Assembly: GCF_003696315.1 (NCBI RefSeq)
Contig: NZ_RFFN01000002.1
Coordinates: forward strand, 275,598-339,597
DNA from: Pseudomonas songnenensis
GTDB lineage: Bacteria; Pseudomonadota; Gammaproteobacteria; Pseudomonadales; Pseudomonadaceae
Length of the DNA: 64,000 nucleotides
Direction: 5' to 3'
The notes below the pieces were generated by a model. The model searched no databases. It had not been told where the DNA came from and saw only the letters and a program-made list of their open reading frames with translations. Made by a program: the position numbers and the translations under genes. This document shows positions 1 through 10,259 of the stretch, piece after piece (position 1 is the stretch's first letter; every line of letters begins with the position of its first letter).

Positions 1-67
1 CGGCGGCCAGGGCGGATTGGCTGAACAGCGCGAACAGGGCGCTGGCGAGCAGGGTTTTGTTGAACAT
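1..67 (-). CDS. Start of a secreted protein (5' end only)
   Basis: Only the first 22 codons are in the window. They read as a signal peptide: a short positive start (MFNK) followed by a hydrophobic stretch ending in SALAA, so the product is probably exported. An AAGGAG ribosome binding site lies about 8 bases before the ATG at 67. The mature protein lies outside the window and cannot be named. Confidence 0.6.
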   Translation of the reverse strand, partial: MFNKTLLASALFALFSQSALAA

Positions 68-117
68 GGTGAAGCTCCTTGAAGGTTCGGCGTGGTGAGC
101 GCGATGCAATAAACGGG

Positions 118-867
118 TCAGTGCACGGGTTCAGGATGGCGAGCGAAGAAATCCAGCAGGGCGGCGAGCAGTGCGTCGGGCATGGCCAGTTGCGGCGCAT
201 GGCCACAATCGAGGCGCACGCGCTCGGCACCCGGCACCAGTTGCTGCATGCGCTGCTGCACCCGTGGCAGCACGGAGCGGTCCTGCGTGGCTTCGATATA
301 CAGGCGCGGCAGACGACCGAAACGCGCGGCCGTCCACTGCGCAGCGATGTCGCGGCCACCATCGGGCTGCACCGTCAGGCGGCGCGCGGCAGTGATGGCG
401 GCCTGTGCCGGTGCATCGTGGAAGAACAGGGCGCAGGCGGCATCGCCCGGTACGCGGCTGCCGCCGGGCGTGGCTTCGAGATAGGGACCGATGCCGCTGA
501 CCTCGGGAAAGTCGCGGGCGAGCTCGGCACAGAGTTCGCCGAAGCCCATGCCGCTGGGCAGCATCATGCCGGCGACGTAGGCGACCCCGGCGACGCGCTC
601 GGCATAATGTTCGGCCACGGCGGTGGCGGTGACGCCGCCGCCGGAATGCGCGACCAGCTGAATCGGGCCGGGCAGCGTTTCGATCAATGCGCCGACGTGT
701 TCGACATAGCGCTGCAGCGAGACCTCGGCGAGTGGTGTGGCGTCGTGGCCATTGCCCGGCAGATCGACCGCGTGCGGTCGGTGCCCGGCATCGCGCAGGC
801 CATCCAGCAGCAATTCCCAGACCCAGCTACCGGCCCAGGCCCCATGGATAAGGACGATGTCAGCCAT
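118..867 (-). CDS. Alpha/beta hydrolase (esterase-like)
   Basis: This 249-aa protein is a cytoplasmic alpha/beta-fold hydrolase. The early LIHGAW segment forms the oxyanion loop, AHSGGG near residue 75 carries the nucleophile serine, and DCGHAPQL near residue 225 carries the catalytic histidine; the acid is probably the Asp of ATQDRS. The family includes salicylate/methyl esterases and hydroxynitrile-lyase-like enzymes, and the substrate cannot be read from the sequence. A strong GGAGG precedes the ATG. That ATG overlaps the stop of the upstream oxygenase gene by 8 bases, so the two are translationally coupled and probably act on related compounds. Confidence 0.85.
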   Translation of the reverse strand: MADIVLIHGAWAGSWVWELLLDGLRDAGHRPHAVDLPGNGHDATPLAEVSLQRYVEHVGALIETLPGPIQLVAHSGGGVTATAVAEHYAERVAGVAYVAGMMLPSGMGFGELCAELARDFPEVSGIGPYLEATPGGSRVPGDAACALFFHDAPAQAAITAARRLTVQPDGGRDIAAQWTAARFGRLPRLYIEATQDRSVLPRVQQRMQQLVPGAERVRLDCGHAPQLAMPDALLAALLDFFARHPEPVH

Positions 868-1840
868 AGGTCCTCCGGTACATCTCGCGGTGGTGTTCTT
901 CCACCGTCACGGCGGGATAGCGAGGGGCTTCACCCGCCGCGAGGCAGGTCGGCAGGCACTCGACCAGATGGTCCGGGTTGCCGCTGAAGAAGAACGGCAC
1001 GCTGTAGCGCTCGCGCCCGGACATGTTGACCACCCGATGCAGCGTCGAACGGTACTGATCGTTGGTCCAGCGGGCGATCATGTCGCCCAGATTGACCACA
1101 TAGGTGCCGGGCACGGGCGCTGCGTGAATCCAGCTCTTGCTGTGGCGATCCCAGACCTGCAGGCCGGGGTTCTCGTCCTGCAAAAGTAGCGTCAGCCCGC
1201 CGAAATCGGTATGCGCGCCACAGCCCTTTTCGCCGGGCGCGGCATTGGCCGGCTGCGGCGGGTAATGCAGCAGGCGCAGGGTGCTCATGGAGTCGCGGCA
1301 GAAGCTGGCGAAATGTTCCTCCGGCAGTTGCAGCGACAGCGCGATGGCGCCCATCAGCCGATTCGCCAGCGCATTCATCGCGTCGCGATAGCGCTCCATG
1401 GTCGGGCGAAAGTCCGCAAGCTCGCTCGGCCACTGGTTGGCACCGTGGTTGAAGCGCCCGGCCAATACGCGTGGGTCGTCCTCGGCCAGCTCTTCGCCGA
1501 TGTAGAAACCTTCCTTGAGATCGGCCGGGGCACCGGCTTCCAGCACCTGGCCGCGCAACGGCTCATAGCCGCGATTGGCCTTCGAGAACACCTTGTCCAG
1601 CGCGCGCTTGCCGGCTTCCGGCTGAGCGAAGAAAGTCCGCGCCTGCTCGAACACCGCCTGTTGCAGTGCGGGGTCGACACCATGGTTGGCGATGCAGAAA
1701 AAGCCGACCTCGCGACAGGCCGCACCGATGCGTTCGGCCACGGCAGTGCGCTCGGCAAGGTCGGGAGAAAACAGCCCGGCGGTATCGATCAGCGGCAGCG
1801 CGGCGGCTTCGAGATGGCGGGCGCAAAGGGTTTGGTTCAT
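860..1840 (-). CDS. 2-oxoglutarate/Fe(II)-dependent oxygenase, isopenicillin N synthase family
   Basis: This 326-aa non-haem iron oxygenase has the DIOX_N segment first (PLIDTAGLF, then GFFCIANHGV) and the double-stranded beta-helix second. The iron ligands are visible as AHTDFGG and LHRVVN, with the 2-oxoglutarate-binding Arg in RYSVPFFF. Such enzymes hydroxylate or desaturate small molecules; the substrate is unknown. An in-frame start exists at 1933, but MNQTLC at 1840 fits the family's usual N-terminus and has an AGGA upstream, so I use it. It forms an operon with the overlapping hydrolase. Confidence 0.85.
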   Translation of the reverse strand: MNQTLCARHLEAAALPLIDTAGLFSPDLAERTAVAERIGAACREVGFFCIANHGVDPALQQAVFEQARTFFAQPEAGKRALDKVFSKANRGYEPLRGQVLEAGAPADLKEGFYIGEELAEDDPRVLAGRFNHGANQWPSELADFRPTMERYRDAMNALANRLMGAIALSLQLPEEHFASFCRDSMSTLRLLHYPPQPANAAPGEKGCGAHTDFGGLTLLLQDENPGLQVWDRHSKSWIHAAPVPGTYVVNLGDMIARWTNDQYRSTLHRVVNMSGRERYSVPFFFSGNPDHLVECLPTCLAAGEAPRYPAVTVEEHHREMYRRTYG

Positions 1841-2132
1841 GGCTCGATCCTGCTCTGCCGACGCGGAATGGCGGTCGGCGAGCGCAGTATCTGGCGGCGC
1901 GTGCTGTGCGCAGAAGCAGAGAATATCGAGCATGCTGATGCCGTTTCGGCAGCGCTGCCCGATGCCTCTAAAGGAGGCAGAAGGTGAACCTGAACGGTGC
2001 GTCGCAAGATCCCGGCATTGCGGATATTTCAGGCTCCATCCACCGAAAATAAGCGAACGCGCACCGTTTCAGTGCTGCCTGTCGGCTGGCGGCAAAACCG
2101 ATTATTTTTTCAGTCGATAGCGCAGGCGTCAG
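1841..2132. other. Intergenic region upstream of the oxygenase gene
   Basis: About 290 bases separate the oxygenase start from the end of a kinase gene, and presumably hold the oxygenase promoter. On the plus strand there is an unusually perfect Shine-Dalgarno, AAAGGAGG at 1970-1977, six bases before a GTG that opens a 22-codon frame (1984-2052). I found no clear terminator. Confidence 0.4.
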
Positions 2133-4364
2133 TCACTGGGCGCCCGAGGCGTCGCTCTTCGGCGTGTTGAGCGCGTCGAGAAGCGCCTCGGCCAGGGTCT
2201 GGCTGGTGAAGGGTTTTGCCAGTACACGCAGCCCGTGCTCGGCGGCGAGGCGCTCGGTGTAGCCGGTCGCGAGGATGATGGGCAGTGCGGGATATCGGCC
2301 TTGGACTTCCGCCGCAAGGCCAACTCCGTCCAGTCGACCGGGCATCACGATATCCGAGAGAAGCACATCGATAGACGGCCCCGTGTCGTCGGCCAGCCTT
2401 GCCAGGGCTGCATCCGCGTCCTGCGCCTCGTCGACCAGATAGCCCAGTTCCTCGAGCATCGACATCACCACCTCACGCACTTCAGCGTCGTCGTCGACCA
2501 GAAGCACGCGCGTGGTTCGGTTAGCACGCGCTGGTGCCTTCTGTACCGGGCCAGCCGGCTCGCTCCGGTGCTCGACGCGTGGCAGGAGCAGCGTGACGCG
2601 GGTTCCCCTGCCTACTTCGCTGTCGATCGCTACCGCGCCACCTGACTGGTGCGCGAAGCCGTAGACCTGCGCAAGGCCGAGGCCCGTGCCCGCGCCGATG
2701 GCCTTGGTAGTGAAGAACGGTTCGAATGCCCGCGCCTGGACCTCCCTGCTCATTCCACAGCCGGTGTCGATGACGTCGATGCCCAGATAAGTTCTCGCGC
2801 CCAGGCCGGGCAGGGCAGTGTCTCCATGCTCGACGTCGTGCAGGCTGACGATCAGCGGACCGCCGTCTGGCATGGCGTCCCGTGCATTGATCGCGAGGTT
2901 CAGGATGGCGAGTTCGCATTGCACCGGGTCCAGCGCTGCGGGCCAGGGACGGTCCGGCAGATCGAGCTGCAGAACGACGTTGTTGGGCAGTGCGCCAGTA
3001 AGCAGTTCGTGCATACCGAGAATCAATGTACGCAAATCGACCTGTTCGATATCGCCGGTGCGGCTTCGACTGAAGGTCATCAGATGCCGCGTAAGACGGG
3101 TGGCCCGTTGAGCCGAGCGCTGGCACGCCTCGATGGCACGCTTGGCCCTTGGGTTCGGGGAGAGCATGTCTGCCAGTTGCAAGCCGACGGTCATGCTCTG
3201 CAGCAGGTTATTGAACTCGTGCGATATACCCGCAGTGAGATTGCCCAGCGCCTCGAGCTTCTGGCCCTGCAGCAGCGCCCGATGCGAGCGTTCGGCCTGC
3301 GCTACGGCTTCCTCGACCCGCTCTGCCATCTCCTGGCTCGAGCGATGAATGATCCTGCTGGCCTGGGCAAGCACCTGGGCGGTCCGGTCGGTCTCGTCCA
3401 TGCCGGTCCGTGGCGCCTCGAAGACTTCCCCGCGCGCCAGGGCGCCGGCGGCCTGGTCCAGTTGCATCAAGGGGCGGGTGATGGTGCGGCCGAGCGCGAC
3501 GGCCAGTCCGATTGCCAGTGCGAGCACCATCAGGATGCCGATGGCCGCGGTCCCGATGGGTGCCAATACGCTCGCGAGCAAATCCTTGCGGGGAATGCCG
3601 ATCAGTACCGTCCAGCCTGAACGTTCGCCACGGCTGAAAAAAGAAACCACGCGTTGATCGTCGCGTGTGACGGAGATCAGCTTGCCTTCACGAGCGGCAG
3701 TCCCGCGCAAGTCGGCGACAAAGTTGGCGCTCGCAACTTCACCGACATGCCTGCCGGGGTCCCGGGTGCGCGCAACGATGGTGTGTGTCTGGTCCAGTAC
3801 CGCACCAAGCCAGCGCTCGGGGAGCTCCTGCGCCTGGAGCAGGGCTTCGATGCGGCTGGCCGGAAACTTCATGGTCAGGTAGTACACGACACGTCCGTCG
3901 CGTAGCACCGGACGATGAATGGCGACGCTGTGCGCGCGCGTCAGCGGGTCGCGAAACATGGGGCTGACGTCGAGCAGTGGGGCGTTTTCGAACCCCGGCA
4001 GGCTTGGTGGCATCGGCAACGGCGCGCCGAAAGGGTAGTCCGTGTCAGCCAACGGCGCGCCATTCGGGTCGAATATGGTGATGCCGGTGGCTATTGGTTG
4101 GATGGTCTGTTGCAGGCGTTCATGGAAGGCACGTAGATCGCCGCTCACCAATGTGGGTGAGGAGGCCAGGGTCGTGACGATTGCGCCGAAGCGATCAAGT
4201 TCGCGCTCGACGGCGAGACTTACGCCCCGGGTGGTCTCGTACATCCCTTGGTCGATCTGCTGCGATTGCGCCCGGTACACCGAATAGGTAGCGAACAGCG
4301 CGAAGGCCAGTGCCGGTGCAATGACGGCAATCACCAGCCAGATGAGACGGGCGCGTATCGACAC
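2133..4364 (-). CDS. Membrane hybrid sensor histidine kinase (dCACHE-HAMP-HisKA-HATPase-REC)
   Basis: The product is a 743-aa inner-membrane sensor kinase. A first transmembrane helix lies at about residues 6-28, then a periplasmic sensor of about 230 residues (dCACHE-like), a second helix near 265-290, a HAMP linker, a dimerisation/phosphorylation helix with the H-box ISHEFNNLL, an ATPase domain with DTGCGM and GTGLGL boxes, and a C-terminal receiver with DDD and acceptor Asp in LLSDIVMP. A longer frame begins with TTG at 4388. I prefer GTG at 4364 because AGGAA sits 8 bases upstream. No DNA-binding output is attached, so phosphate must pass to another protein. Gene order suggests a link with the next kinase and KaiC. 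Confidence 0.85.
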   Translation of the reverse strand: MSIRARLIWLVIAVIAPALAFALFATYSVYRAQSQQIDQGMYETTRGVSLAVERELDRFGAIVTTLASSPTLVSGDLRAFHERLQQTIQPIATGITIFDPNGAPLADTDYPFGAPLPMPPSLPGFENAPLLDVSPMFRDPLTRAHSVAIHRPVLRDGRVVYYLTMKFPASRIEALLQAQELPERWLGAVLDQTHTIVARTRDPGRHVGEVASANFVADLRGTAAREGKLISVTRDDQRVVSFFSRGERSGWTVLIGIPRKDLLASVLAPIGTAAIGILMVLALAIGLAVALGRTITRPLMQLDQAAGALARGEVFEAPRTGMDETDRTAQVLAQASRIIHRSSQEMAERVEEAVAQAERSHRALLQGQKLEALGNLTAGISHEFNNLLQSMTVGLQLADMLSPNPRAKRAIEACQRSAQRATRLTRHLMTFSRSRTGDIEQVDLRTLILGMHELLTGALPNNVVLQLDLPDRPWPAALDPVQCELAILNLAINARDAMPDGGPLIVSLHDVEHGDTALPGLGARTYLGIDVIDTGCGMSREVQARAFEPFFTTKAIGAGTGLGLAQVYGFAHQSGGAVAIDSEVGRGTRVTLLLPRVEHRSEPAGPVQKAPARANRTTRVLLVDDDAEVREVVMSMLEELGYLVDEAQDADAALARLADDTGPSIDVLLSDIVMPGRLDGVGLAAEVQGRYPALPIILATGYTERLAAEHGLRVLAKPFTSQTLAEALLDALNTPKSDASGAQ

Positions 4365-4602
4365 GAAGCAAGTTCCTGGTCGGAGCAAGAGTCAATGCGG
4401 GTTCGGCATCATGTTTGCGCCCGGCGTTCTGGTCGGGCCCAGTCAGAAGACCGCAGGCGCGCCGGCTTGTTACGCCGTTACAGACCAATGACCGCATCGA
4501 GCCGACTTGACGCTTCGCCTGGACAGCTGCGCGTCGCCTCGGCTGAAGGCGTGATGCTGGACTGACTCACCCGCCTGGACCGGCCACCAGGAAGCGTGAG
4601 GA

Positions 4603-6288
4603 TCAGTGAATGCCTACACCCTCGATGGCGGTACGCAACGAGGTTGCCAGTTCTTCCAGCCGGTAGGGTTTGGCCAGGACGTGCACGCCCTCCGCGGCAG
4701 CCGATTGCTGCGCGGCTTCGGCGTAGCCGCTGGTGAGCAGGACGGGGACGCCCAGGGCGCGGGTGCGGATTTCGCGGGCCAGCTCTACGCCGTTCATGCC
4801 GCCCGGCATCATCACGTCGGAGAAGACGATGTCCACCTTGCAACCGTTCGCCAGCGCGCTGAGGGCGTCGGAGGCGCTGCCGGCATGGGTGACGCAATAG
4901 CCAAGGTGTTCGAGCATCTCGCCGACCAGTGCGGCCACTTCCTCGTCATCGTCCACCAGCAGGACGCTGCCCAGCGCTGCGCCAGTCTTGTCATCCGCGC
5001 CGCGCTCGGTTTCGTCAGCCAGTTGCGGAGTTTCCTCCGCGCGCGGCAGCAGCAGGATCACGCTGGTGCCTTGCCCGCATTCGCTTTCGATCCATACGGT
5101 GCCGCCCGACTGCCGGGCGAACCCGTAGACCTGGGCGAGGCCGAGGCCGGAGCCCTTGCCGATCTCCTTGGTGGTGAAGAACGGGTCGAACACGCGGGTG
5201 CGAACCTCGGCCGGTATGCCGGTACCGGTGTCGGTCACGGCCAGGCGGACGAAGTCTGCGCGGCGGCCGAGCACCTGCTCGTCGGGGGCGTTGCTGGCCT
5301 GTAGCAGAATCGAGCCACCTACGGGCATGGCATCGCGGGCGTTGACGGCCAGATTGAGAATGACCAGCTCCAGCTCGCCCGGATCGACCTGGACCGGCCA
5401 CAGATCCGGCGCGAACTGCTGACGTACATGCACGTCGCCGCGCAGGCTGCGGTCGAGCATTTCGCGCATCTGGCTGATGCGTCGTGCCAGATCGACGGGC
5501 TCGGGTGCCAGCGATTGGCGTCTGGAAAATGCCAGCAGCTGGCGGGTGAGGGCGGAGCCGCGCTGGGCGGCCTGGCGCATGCCATCCATCAGGCGCTTGC
5601 GGCGCTCAGGGTCGGCGCGGCGGTCGAGCATGTCGAGGCCGCCGGTAATGACCATGAGCAGGTTGTTGAAGTCGTGGGCAATGCCGCCGGTGAGTTGACC
5701 GATGGCCTCGATCTTCTGGGTCTGGCGCAGGGTTTCCTCGATATGCGCACGCTCGGCCATCTGGGTGCGCAGTTCGAGGTTGGTCTTTTCCAGTTCGCTG
5801 GTCCGCTCGACCACCAGCGCTTCCAGCTCCTGCGAAGCCCGCTCACGTGCTTCCAGCAACGCCCGGACCTCGTACTGGCGATGGCGCCCGCGCAGCGCGG
5901 CCTTTACCGCACTGGTCAGGGTGATGCTCTGCACCGGCCGTTCCAGCAGAGAAACGTTGCGCAGTGCCGCGACCATGCGCTGGCGCCACGCGGCGACTGC
6001 CGGCTGTTGGTGCTTGCTGGTGAGGACGACGAAGGGGAAATCGGACCACGCCGGTTGCTGGTCGACCCAGCTGGCCAGCGCTTCGAGGTCGTGGCCGAAG
6101 AGGCCTTCCTCGGCAATGAAGACGGCATCGGCGTCGGTTTCAGCGCGGCGCAGGACTTCACCGACGCTGTGGCAGACGACGGCGTCCATGCCGCTGCGGT
6201 TGAACAGCTCGGCCGAGGCGGGACCGTCCCGGCCGATGGGGGCATAGACGACTACGATGGGGCCTTCTCGTTTAGTGGGCGTCGTCAT
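4603..6288 (-). CDS. Soluble hybrid histidine kinase with degenerate N-terminal receiver
   Basis: This 561-aa cytoplasmic kinase has no membrane segment. Residues 1-125 look like a receiver fold that has lost its acceptor Asp (the strand reads FIAEEG) and its conserved Lys (LLERPV). A coiled coil follows at about 130-185, then the H-box [10 protein letters not shown], an ATPase domain (DTGTGI, GSGLGL), and an intact receiver ([16 protein letters not shown]). Its ATG lies inside the end of the KaiC-like gene: the two frames overlap by 17 bases, which is strong evidence that they are made together. The likely reading is that the KaiC ATPase controls the kinase or the reverse; this is inferred. 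Confidence 0.85.
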   Translation of the reverse strand: MTTPTKREGPIVVVYAPIGRDGPASAELFNRSGMDAVVCHSVGEVLRRAETDADAVFIAEEGLFGHDLEALASWVDQQPAWSDFPFVVLTSKHQQPAVAAWRQRMVAALRNVSLLERPVQSITLTSAVKAALRGRHRQYEVRALLEARERASQELEALVVERTSELEKTNLELRTQMAERAHIEETLRQTQKIEAIGQLTGGIAHDFNNLLMVITGGLDMLDRRADPERRKRLMDGMRQAAQRGSALTRQLLAFSRRQSLAPEPVDLARRISQMREMLDRSLRGDVHVRQQFAPDLWPVQVDPGELELVILNLAVNARDAMPVGGSILLQASNAPDEQVLGRRADFVRLAVTDTGTGIPAEVRTRVFDPFFTTKEIGKGSGLGLAQVYGFARQSGGTVWIESECGQGTSVILLLPRAEETPQLADETERGADDKTGAALGSVLLVDDDEEVAALVGEMLEHLGYCVTHAGSASDALSALANGCKVDIVFSDVMMPGGMNGVELAREIRTRALGVPVLLTSGYAEAAQQSAAAEGVHVLAKPYRLEELATSLRTAIEGVGIH

Positions 6289-7798
6289 GCTCGTCTGTCA
6301 GTAGCTGAGTCGCATCACCGGTGTATTCCGGAGTGCCCGATAGGATGCCGCTGAAGTGGCTGAGCGGCGGCCCGACCTCGAGGCCGGCGCTGCTGAGGCG
6401 ATATTCACGGACAGTGTTTTCATGCCGCCCGCTACGCTTTTTCACCACCGACAATGCCCGGCGAACGACACCGGTATGCTCGAAATAGCGCTGCATGATA
6501 ACCGCATCGCTGAGATAGCTGATATCCACAGGCGTATCCATCGGACCGATCAGCCCGTGCTGGGCCAGCACCATGATGCTGATCACGCCTTTCTGGCCCA
6601 GATAACTCAACAGTTCATGCATCTGCAGAATCAGGAACTTGCCGTCAGGCATCGCGTGCAAGTAGCCATTGAGGCTGTCCAGAATCACCAGCCTGGCACC
6701 CTGGGTCTCCACACTGTGGCGTACTGCGGCAGTGAACTCGCCGGGCGACAGTTCGGCGGGGTCGACCTGTTGCAGATGCAGCAGACCCTGATCGATCCAT
6801 GGCTCCATCGGCACGCCCAGCGCACGCCCACGGGCGAGCAGCGTGCTGATGTTCTCGTCGAAGACGAAGAAGGCGACCTGCTCGCCGCGCTCGCATGCCG
6901 CTACCGCGTAGCTCAATGCCAGCGAGGATTTGCCGACACCGGCGGCACCGACCAGAAGCGCGTTGGTGCCGCGCTCCAGCCCGCCGCCGAGCATCTTGTC
7001 CAGCGCCGCGTTACCGGATGAGGCCAGCTCACCGGTAAAGGGTGAGTGGTGTTCTGCGGCGATGAGGCGTGGGTAGATCTGCAGGCCGCCCTTGCGGATG
7101 ACGAAGTCGTGGTAGCCGCCGCGGAACTGGATGCCACGCATCTTGATCACGCGCAGCCGCCTGCGCTCCGCACCATAGTCGATGGCGAGCTGCTCCAGCA
7201 TGACCACGCCGTGGGAGATGGAATGCAGCTGCAGGTCGCCGATCTCGGAGGTCTGGTCGTCCAGCAGAATCACCGTGCAGTTGCGCGAGGTGAAGAAGTG
7301 CTTGAACGCCAGCACCTGGCGCCGGTAGCGCAGCGGGCTCTGCGCCAGCAGGCGCATTTCCGAAAGGCTGTCGAAGATCACCCGCGTCGGGTTGGTCTGG
7401 CTGACGCGTTCGAATACCTGTTGAGTGGTTTCGCTGAGCTCCATTTCCGCCGGATGCAGCACGGTCAGTTCGAGCTCCGGGTCGAGGCTGGTTTCTGGCG
7501 GGATCAGTTCGAACACGTCGATGCCCTCGAGCGTCCAGCCGTGCCGCTTGGCTACCAGCTCCAGCTCGTCCTTGGTTTCGGACAGTGTCACGTAGAGGAC
7601 ACGCTCGCCCTGGCGTACACCTTCAAGCAGAAATTGCAGGGCGATGGTGGTCTTGCCCGAGCCCGGGCTGCCCTCGTAGAGGTACATGCGGTTGGGGTCA
7701 AGGCCACCGCCGAGGATGTCATCAAGCCCCTTGCTGCCGGTGGAAATGCGGGGGGCTTCGTTGTTGGGGTGGAAGGAAGGATCATTGAAATCGGTCAT
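6272..7798 (-). CDS. KaiC-like double-RecA ATPase
   Basis: The 508-aa product has two RecA/KaiC ATPase domains. The first P-loop, GSPGSGKT, is at residues 43-50 and the second, GAAGVGKS, is in the middle of the protein. Each domain has a Walker B strand (RVIFDS and RLVILDS) and an acidic residue in the catalytic position (SETKD, FDENI). Length and layout match circadian KaiC, but no kaiA or kaiB is nearby, as is common for KaiC homologues in heterotrophs, where roles in stress signalling are suspected. The start at 7798 has AGGAG 6 bases upstream; a longer frame to 8002 has no such support. The gene is first in a probable operon with the overlapping hybrid kinase. Confidence 0.9.
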   Translation of the reverse strand: MTDFNDPSFHPNNEAPRISTGSKGLDDILGGGLDPNRMYLYEGSPGSGKTTIALQFLLEGVRQGERVLYVTLSETKDELELVAKRHGWTLEGIDVFELIPPETSLDPELELTVLHPAEMELSETTQQVFERVSQTNPTRVIFDSLSEMRLLAQSPLRYRRQVLAFKHFFTSRNCTVILLDDQTSEIGDLQLHSISHGVVMLEQLAIDYGAERRRLRVIKMRGIQFRGGYHDFVIRKGGLQIYPRLIAAEHHSPFTGELASSGNAALDKMLGGGLERGTNALLVGAAGVGKSSLALSYAVAACERGEQVAFFVFDENISTLLARGRALGVPMEPWIDQGLLHLQQVDPAELSPGEFTAAVRHSVETQGARLVILDSLNGYLHAMPDGKFLILQMHELLSYLGQKGVISIMVLAQHGLIGPMDTPVDISYLSDAVIMQRYFEHTGVVRRALSVVKKRSGRHENTVREYRLSSAGLEVGPPLSHFSGILSGTPEYTGDATQLLTDEHDDAH

Positions 7799-8235
7799 TC
7801 CGCTCTCCTTGCGCAGACTCCGCTGCGTGCTTTGTCCCCGCACCGGTCGCACCCCTGTGAAGAGGGTCGCGGAGGAGGGAACACGCCCGTGGTGCCGTGA
7901 AGGCAGGTCGGGCCAAAAAGCCGCTCGAATCATCGCCAGGATCAACTGTCGTGCACGCTCGACACGTGGGTCTGACAGGTCCTGGCCGAGCGGCGCAGTC
8001 ATCTGATCCGACTCGCCGGGCCGCTGCCCGTTCCGCTCGGGTCACTTTCCGCATGGCCTGATGTGCGCCGCTTTCGTCTCGTAGCAGCGTTCCGGAATGC
8101 CTGTCCGGCGCCGTTTCGCTCGTTCGGTGCGCCGCGCTTTCGGAGGCGCCGCGGCGCAACAGACTGCAACCATTCACCCTTGGCTCACGGCACGGGCTGG
8201 CCCATGATCGGCCTTTGCCTTCACAGGTTGCTGGC
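7799..8235. other. Divergent intergenic region between kaiC-like and ABC1 genes
   Basis: About 435 bases separate two divergent genes and must hold both promoters. I see no clear sigma-70 or sigma-54 boxes, no gene with a good ribosome binding site and no strong hairpin. Confidence 0.4.
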
Positions 8236-9537
8236 ATGTCTCGATTCTCTCGTCCATCGGCTTCGGCGCTGGGTCGCTTTCTGCAACTGGGTGGCACCGG
8301 TGCGCGCATCGCCGGCAACCTGCTGGTGCAGCGCATCACGCCCGGCAAGGGGAGCATCGACTGGGCGCCGGTGGGCGAATTGCTCGGTGATGCGCTCGGG
8401 CAGATGAAGGGCCCGGTGCTCAAGCTCGGTCAGCAGGCCTCGCAATGGCAGGATCTGCTGCCCGAGCCGATCAGCGCCGCGCTGGCGCGCTTGCAGAACC
8501 AGGTGCCCTCGCTGCCGTTCGATGCGCTGCAAGCCAATCTGCAGCGTGTCTACGACGGCCAACTGTACGAGCTGTTCGAAACCATCGAGCCGGAGCCCGC
8601 GGCGGCCGCCTCGCTGGGCCAGGTTCATCGCGCCCGCGACCGGCAGGGCCGGGCGCTGATCATGAAGGTCCAGTACCCCGGCATCCGCGCCATCTGCGAC
8701 GCCGATCTGCGCCAGTTGCGTCGGCTGATGCCGCTGGGCCGGCTGTTCGGCACGCCGAGCGCGCGTCTCGATGCGGTGTATATCGAACTGCAACGGGCCA
8801 TTGCCGAGGAGCTCGACTACGACGCCGAGCGCGCCAATCTCGAAGCCTTCCGCGAGCACTTCAGCAACTGGCCGGGCATCCGCATCCCCTTTGCCGCCGC
8901 CGAACTCTGTCGGCCCGGTGTGCTGGTGCTGGAAGACCTGCCTGGCCGCTCCATGGCCGAGGTCGAGCAGGCCCCGGCGGAGGTGCGCCAGCGCCTGGCC
9001 GAAACCCTCTGCGAATGGCTGGCCGAACAGGCATTCGGCCTGCAACGGCTGCATACCGATCCGCATCCCGGCAACCTCGCCTGGACCGAGACTGGCGAGC
9101 TGGTGGTCTACGATTTCGGCAGCGTGCTGCGCCTGGAACCGCGCTTGCTGGCGGGCTACGTGCAGATATTCGAAGCGCTACGTGGCACCTCCAGCGAGGC
9201 GCTGGAGCCGGGATTCCAGGCCCTTGGTGGACGCCAGCCGGGAAGCACACCGCCCCATGGCTTGTACCGACGCATCCACCTGATGCTGCACCCTTTGCTG
9301 CAACCCGGTGCGCAATGGGACTTCCGCGAAGCGGCGCTGCATCAACGACTGTCCGAGCTGTTCCCCCTGATGATGTCCGCGCTCGGCAGCCTGCAACCGG
9401 CCTCCGGCACTTTGCTGATCAACCGCACCCTGGAAGGCCACTACTGGAATCTCTACCGGCTCGGCGCCTGCCTGCCCATCGCCGACCTGCTTGCCGAACA
9501 TATCGAACGCTGGCGCAGCGCAGCCGGTGTCCGTTGA
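8236..9537 (+). CDS. ABC1/UbiB-family atypical kinase
   Basis: This 433-aa protein belongs to the ABC1 (ADCK/UbiB) atypical kinase family, whose members bind ATP and support ubiquinone or lipid metabolism. The diagnostic KLGQQ motif is near residue 64, the Ala-rich loop AAAASLGQVHRA replaces the usual P-loop, the catalytic DPHPGNL and metal-binding DFGS lie about 60% of the way along. It lacks the C-terminal membrane helices of UbiB itself, so it is a paralogue rather than the main UbiB. I start at ATG 8236; an upstream TTG at 8215 is in frame. The next gene, an SDR, follows after 20 bases and is probably co-transcribed. Confidence 0.85.
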   Translation: MSRFSRPSASALGRFLQLGGTGARIAGNLLVQRITPGKGSIDWAPVGELLGDALGQMKGPVLKLGQQASQWQDLLPEPISAALARLQNQVPSLPFDALQANLQRVYDGQLYELFETIEPEPAAAASLGQVHRARDRQGRALIMKVQYPGIRAICDADLRQLRRLMPLGRLFGTPSARLDAVYIELQRAIAEELDYDAERANLEAFREHFSNWPGIRIPFAAAELCRPGVLVLEDLPGRSMAEVEQAPAEVRQRLAETLCEWLAEQAFGLQRLHTDPHPGNLAWTETGELVVYDFGSVLRLEPRLLAGYVQIFEALRGTSSEALEPGFQALGGRQPGSTPPHGLYRRIHLMLHPLLQPGAQWDFREAALHQRLSELFPLMMSALGSLQPASGTLLINRTLEGHYWNLYRLGACLPIADLLAEHIERWRSAAGVR

Positions 9538-9557
9538 CCGTAAAGCTGGAGATCGTC

Positions 9558-10259
9558 ATGCCACTGGACTCATTTCCCGAAGGGTTTCGCGCGTTGATCA
9601 TCGGTGCATCCGGTGGCATCGGCGCCGCGCTGGTCGCTACCTTGCGCAGCGACCCGCGCTGCGCGTCGGTGATCGCCCTGAGCCGCTCGTCCGAGCGGGC
9701 GCTGGACCTGACCGTTCCCGCCAGCATCGAACAGGCCGCGGCCAGCGTGGCGGGGCAGGGGCCATTTCATCTGATCATCAACGCCGCGGGCGTGCTGCAC
9801 GGTGCCGACTTCATGCCGGAGAAACGCCTGGCCGATCTCGACCAGGAGCAGCTGCTCGCCACCTTCCAGATCAACACCTTCGGCCCGGCGCTGGTGCTGC
9901 GCCACTTCAGCGGCCTGCTCGACCGCCAGCGCGGCGTGCTCGCCATGCTCTCGGCCAAGGTCGGCAGCATCGGCGACAACCGCCTCGGCGGCTGGTACAG
10001 CTACCGCGCGTCCAAGGCGGCGCTGAACATGCTGCTCAAGACCGCCTCCATCGAAGTGCGCCGTAGCCAGCCGAATGCCGTGCTGCTGGCGCTGCATCCC
10101 GGCACGGTGAACTCGCGGCTTTCACAACCATTTCGTGGCGCCGAAATCGGCAGGCCTGCCAGCGAAGCAGCGCAGGATCTGTTGCGGGTGATCGACAGCC
10201 TGGAGCCGGAGGCCAGCGGTGGGTTCTACGCCTACAGTGGCGAGGAATTGCCCTGGTAG
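9558..10259 (+). CDS. Short-chain dehydrogenase/reductase (C-factor-like)
   Basis: This 233-aa Rossmann-fold NAD(P)-dependent oxidoreductase shows the cofactor loop GASGGIGAAL near residue 16, the NAAG strand, and the catalytic YRASK. Its short, classical layout resembles the myxococcal CsgA/C-factor group that often sits beside ABC1 kinases. A GGAG lies 7 bases before the ATG. The last 28 bases overlap the end of the convergent kinase gene. The substrate is unknown. Confidence 0.8.
   Translation: MPLDSFPEGFRALIIGASGGIGAALVATLRSDPRCASVIALSRSSERALDLTVPASIEQAAASVAGQGPFHLIINAAGVLHGADFMPEKRLADLDQEQLLATFQINTFGPALVLRHFSGLLDRQRGVLAMLSAKVGSIGDNRLGGWYSYRASKAALNMLLKTASIEVRRSQPNAVLLALHPGTVNSRLSQPFRGAEIGRPASEAAQDLLRVIDSLEPEASGGFYAYSGEELPW

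Noticed and set aside
7799-8002. A longer KaiC start at 8002
   Set aside because: The extra 68 residues are Arg/Pro-rich like non-coding GC-rich DNA, and AGGAG is correctly placed only for 7798.
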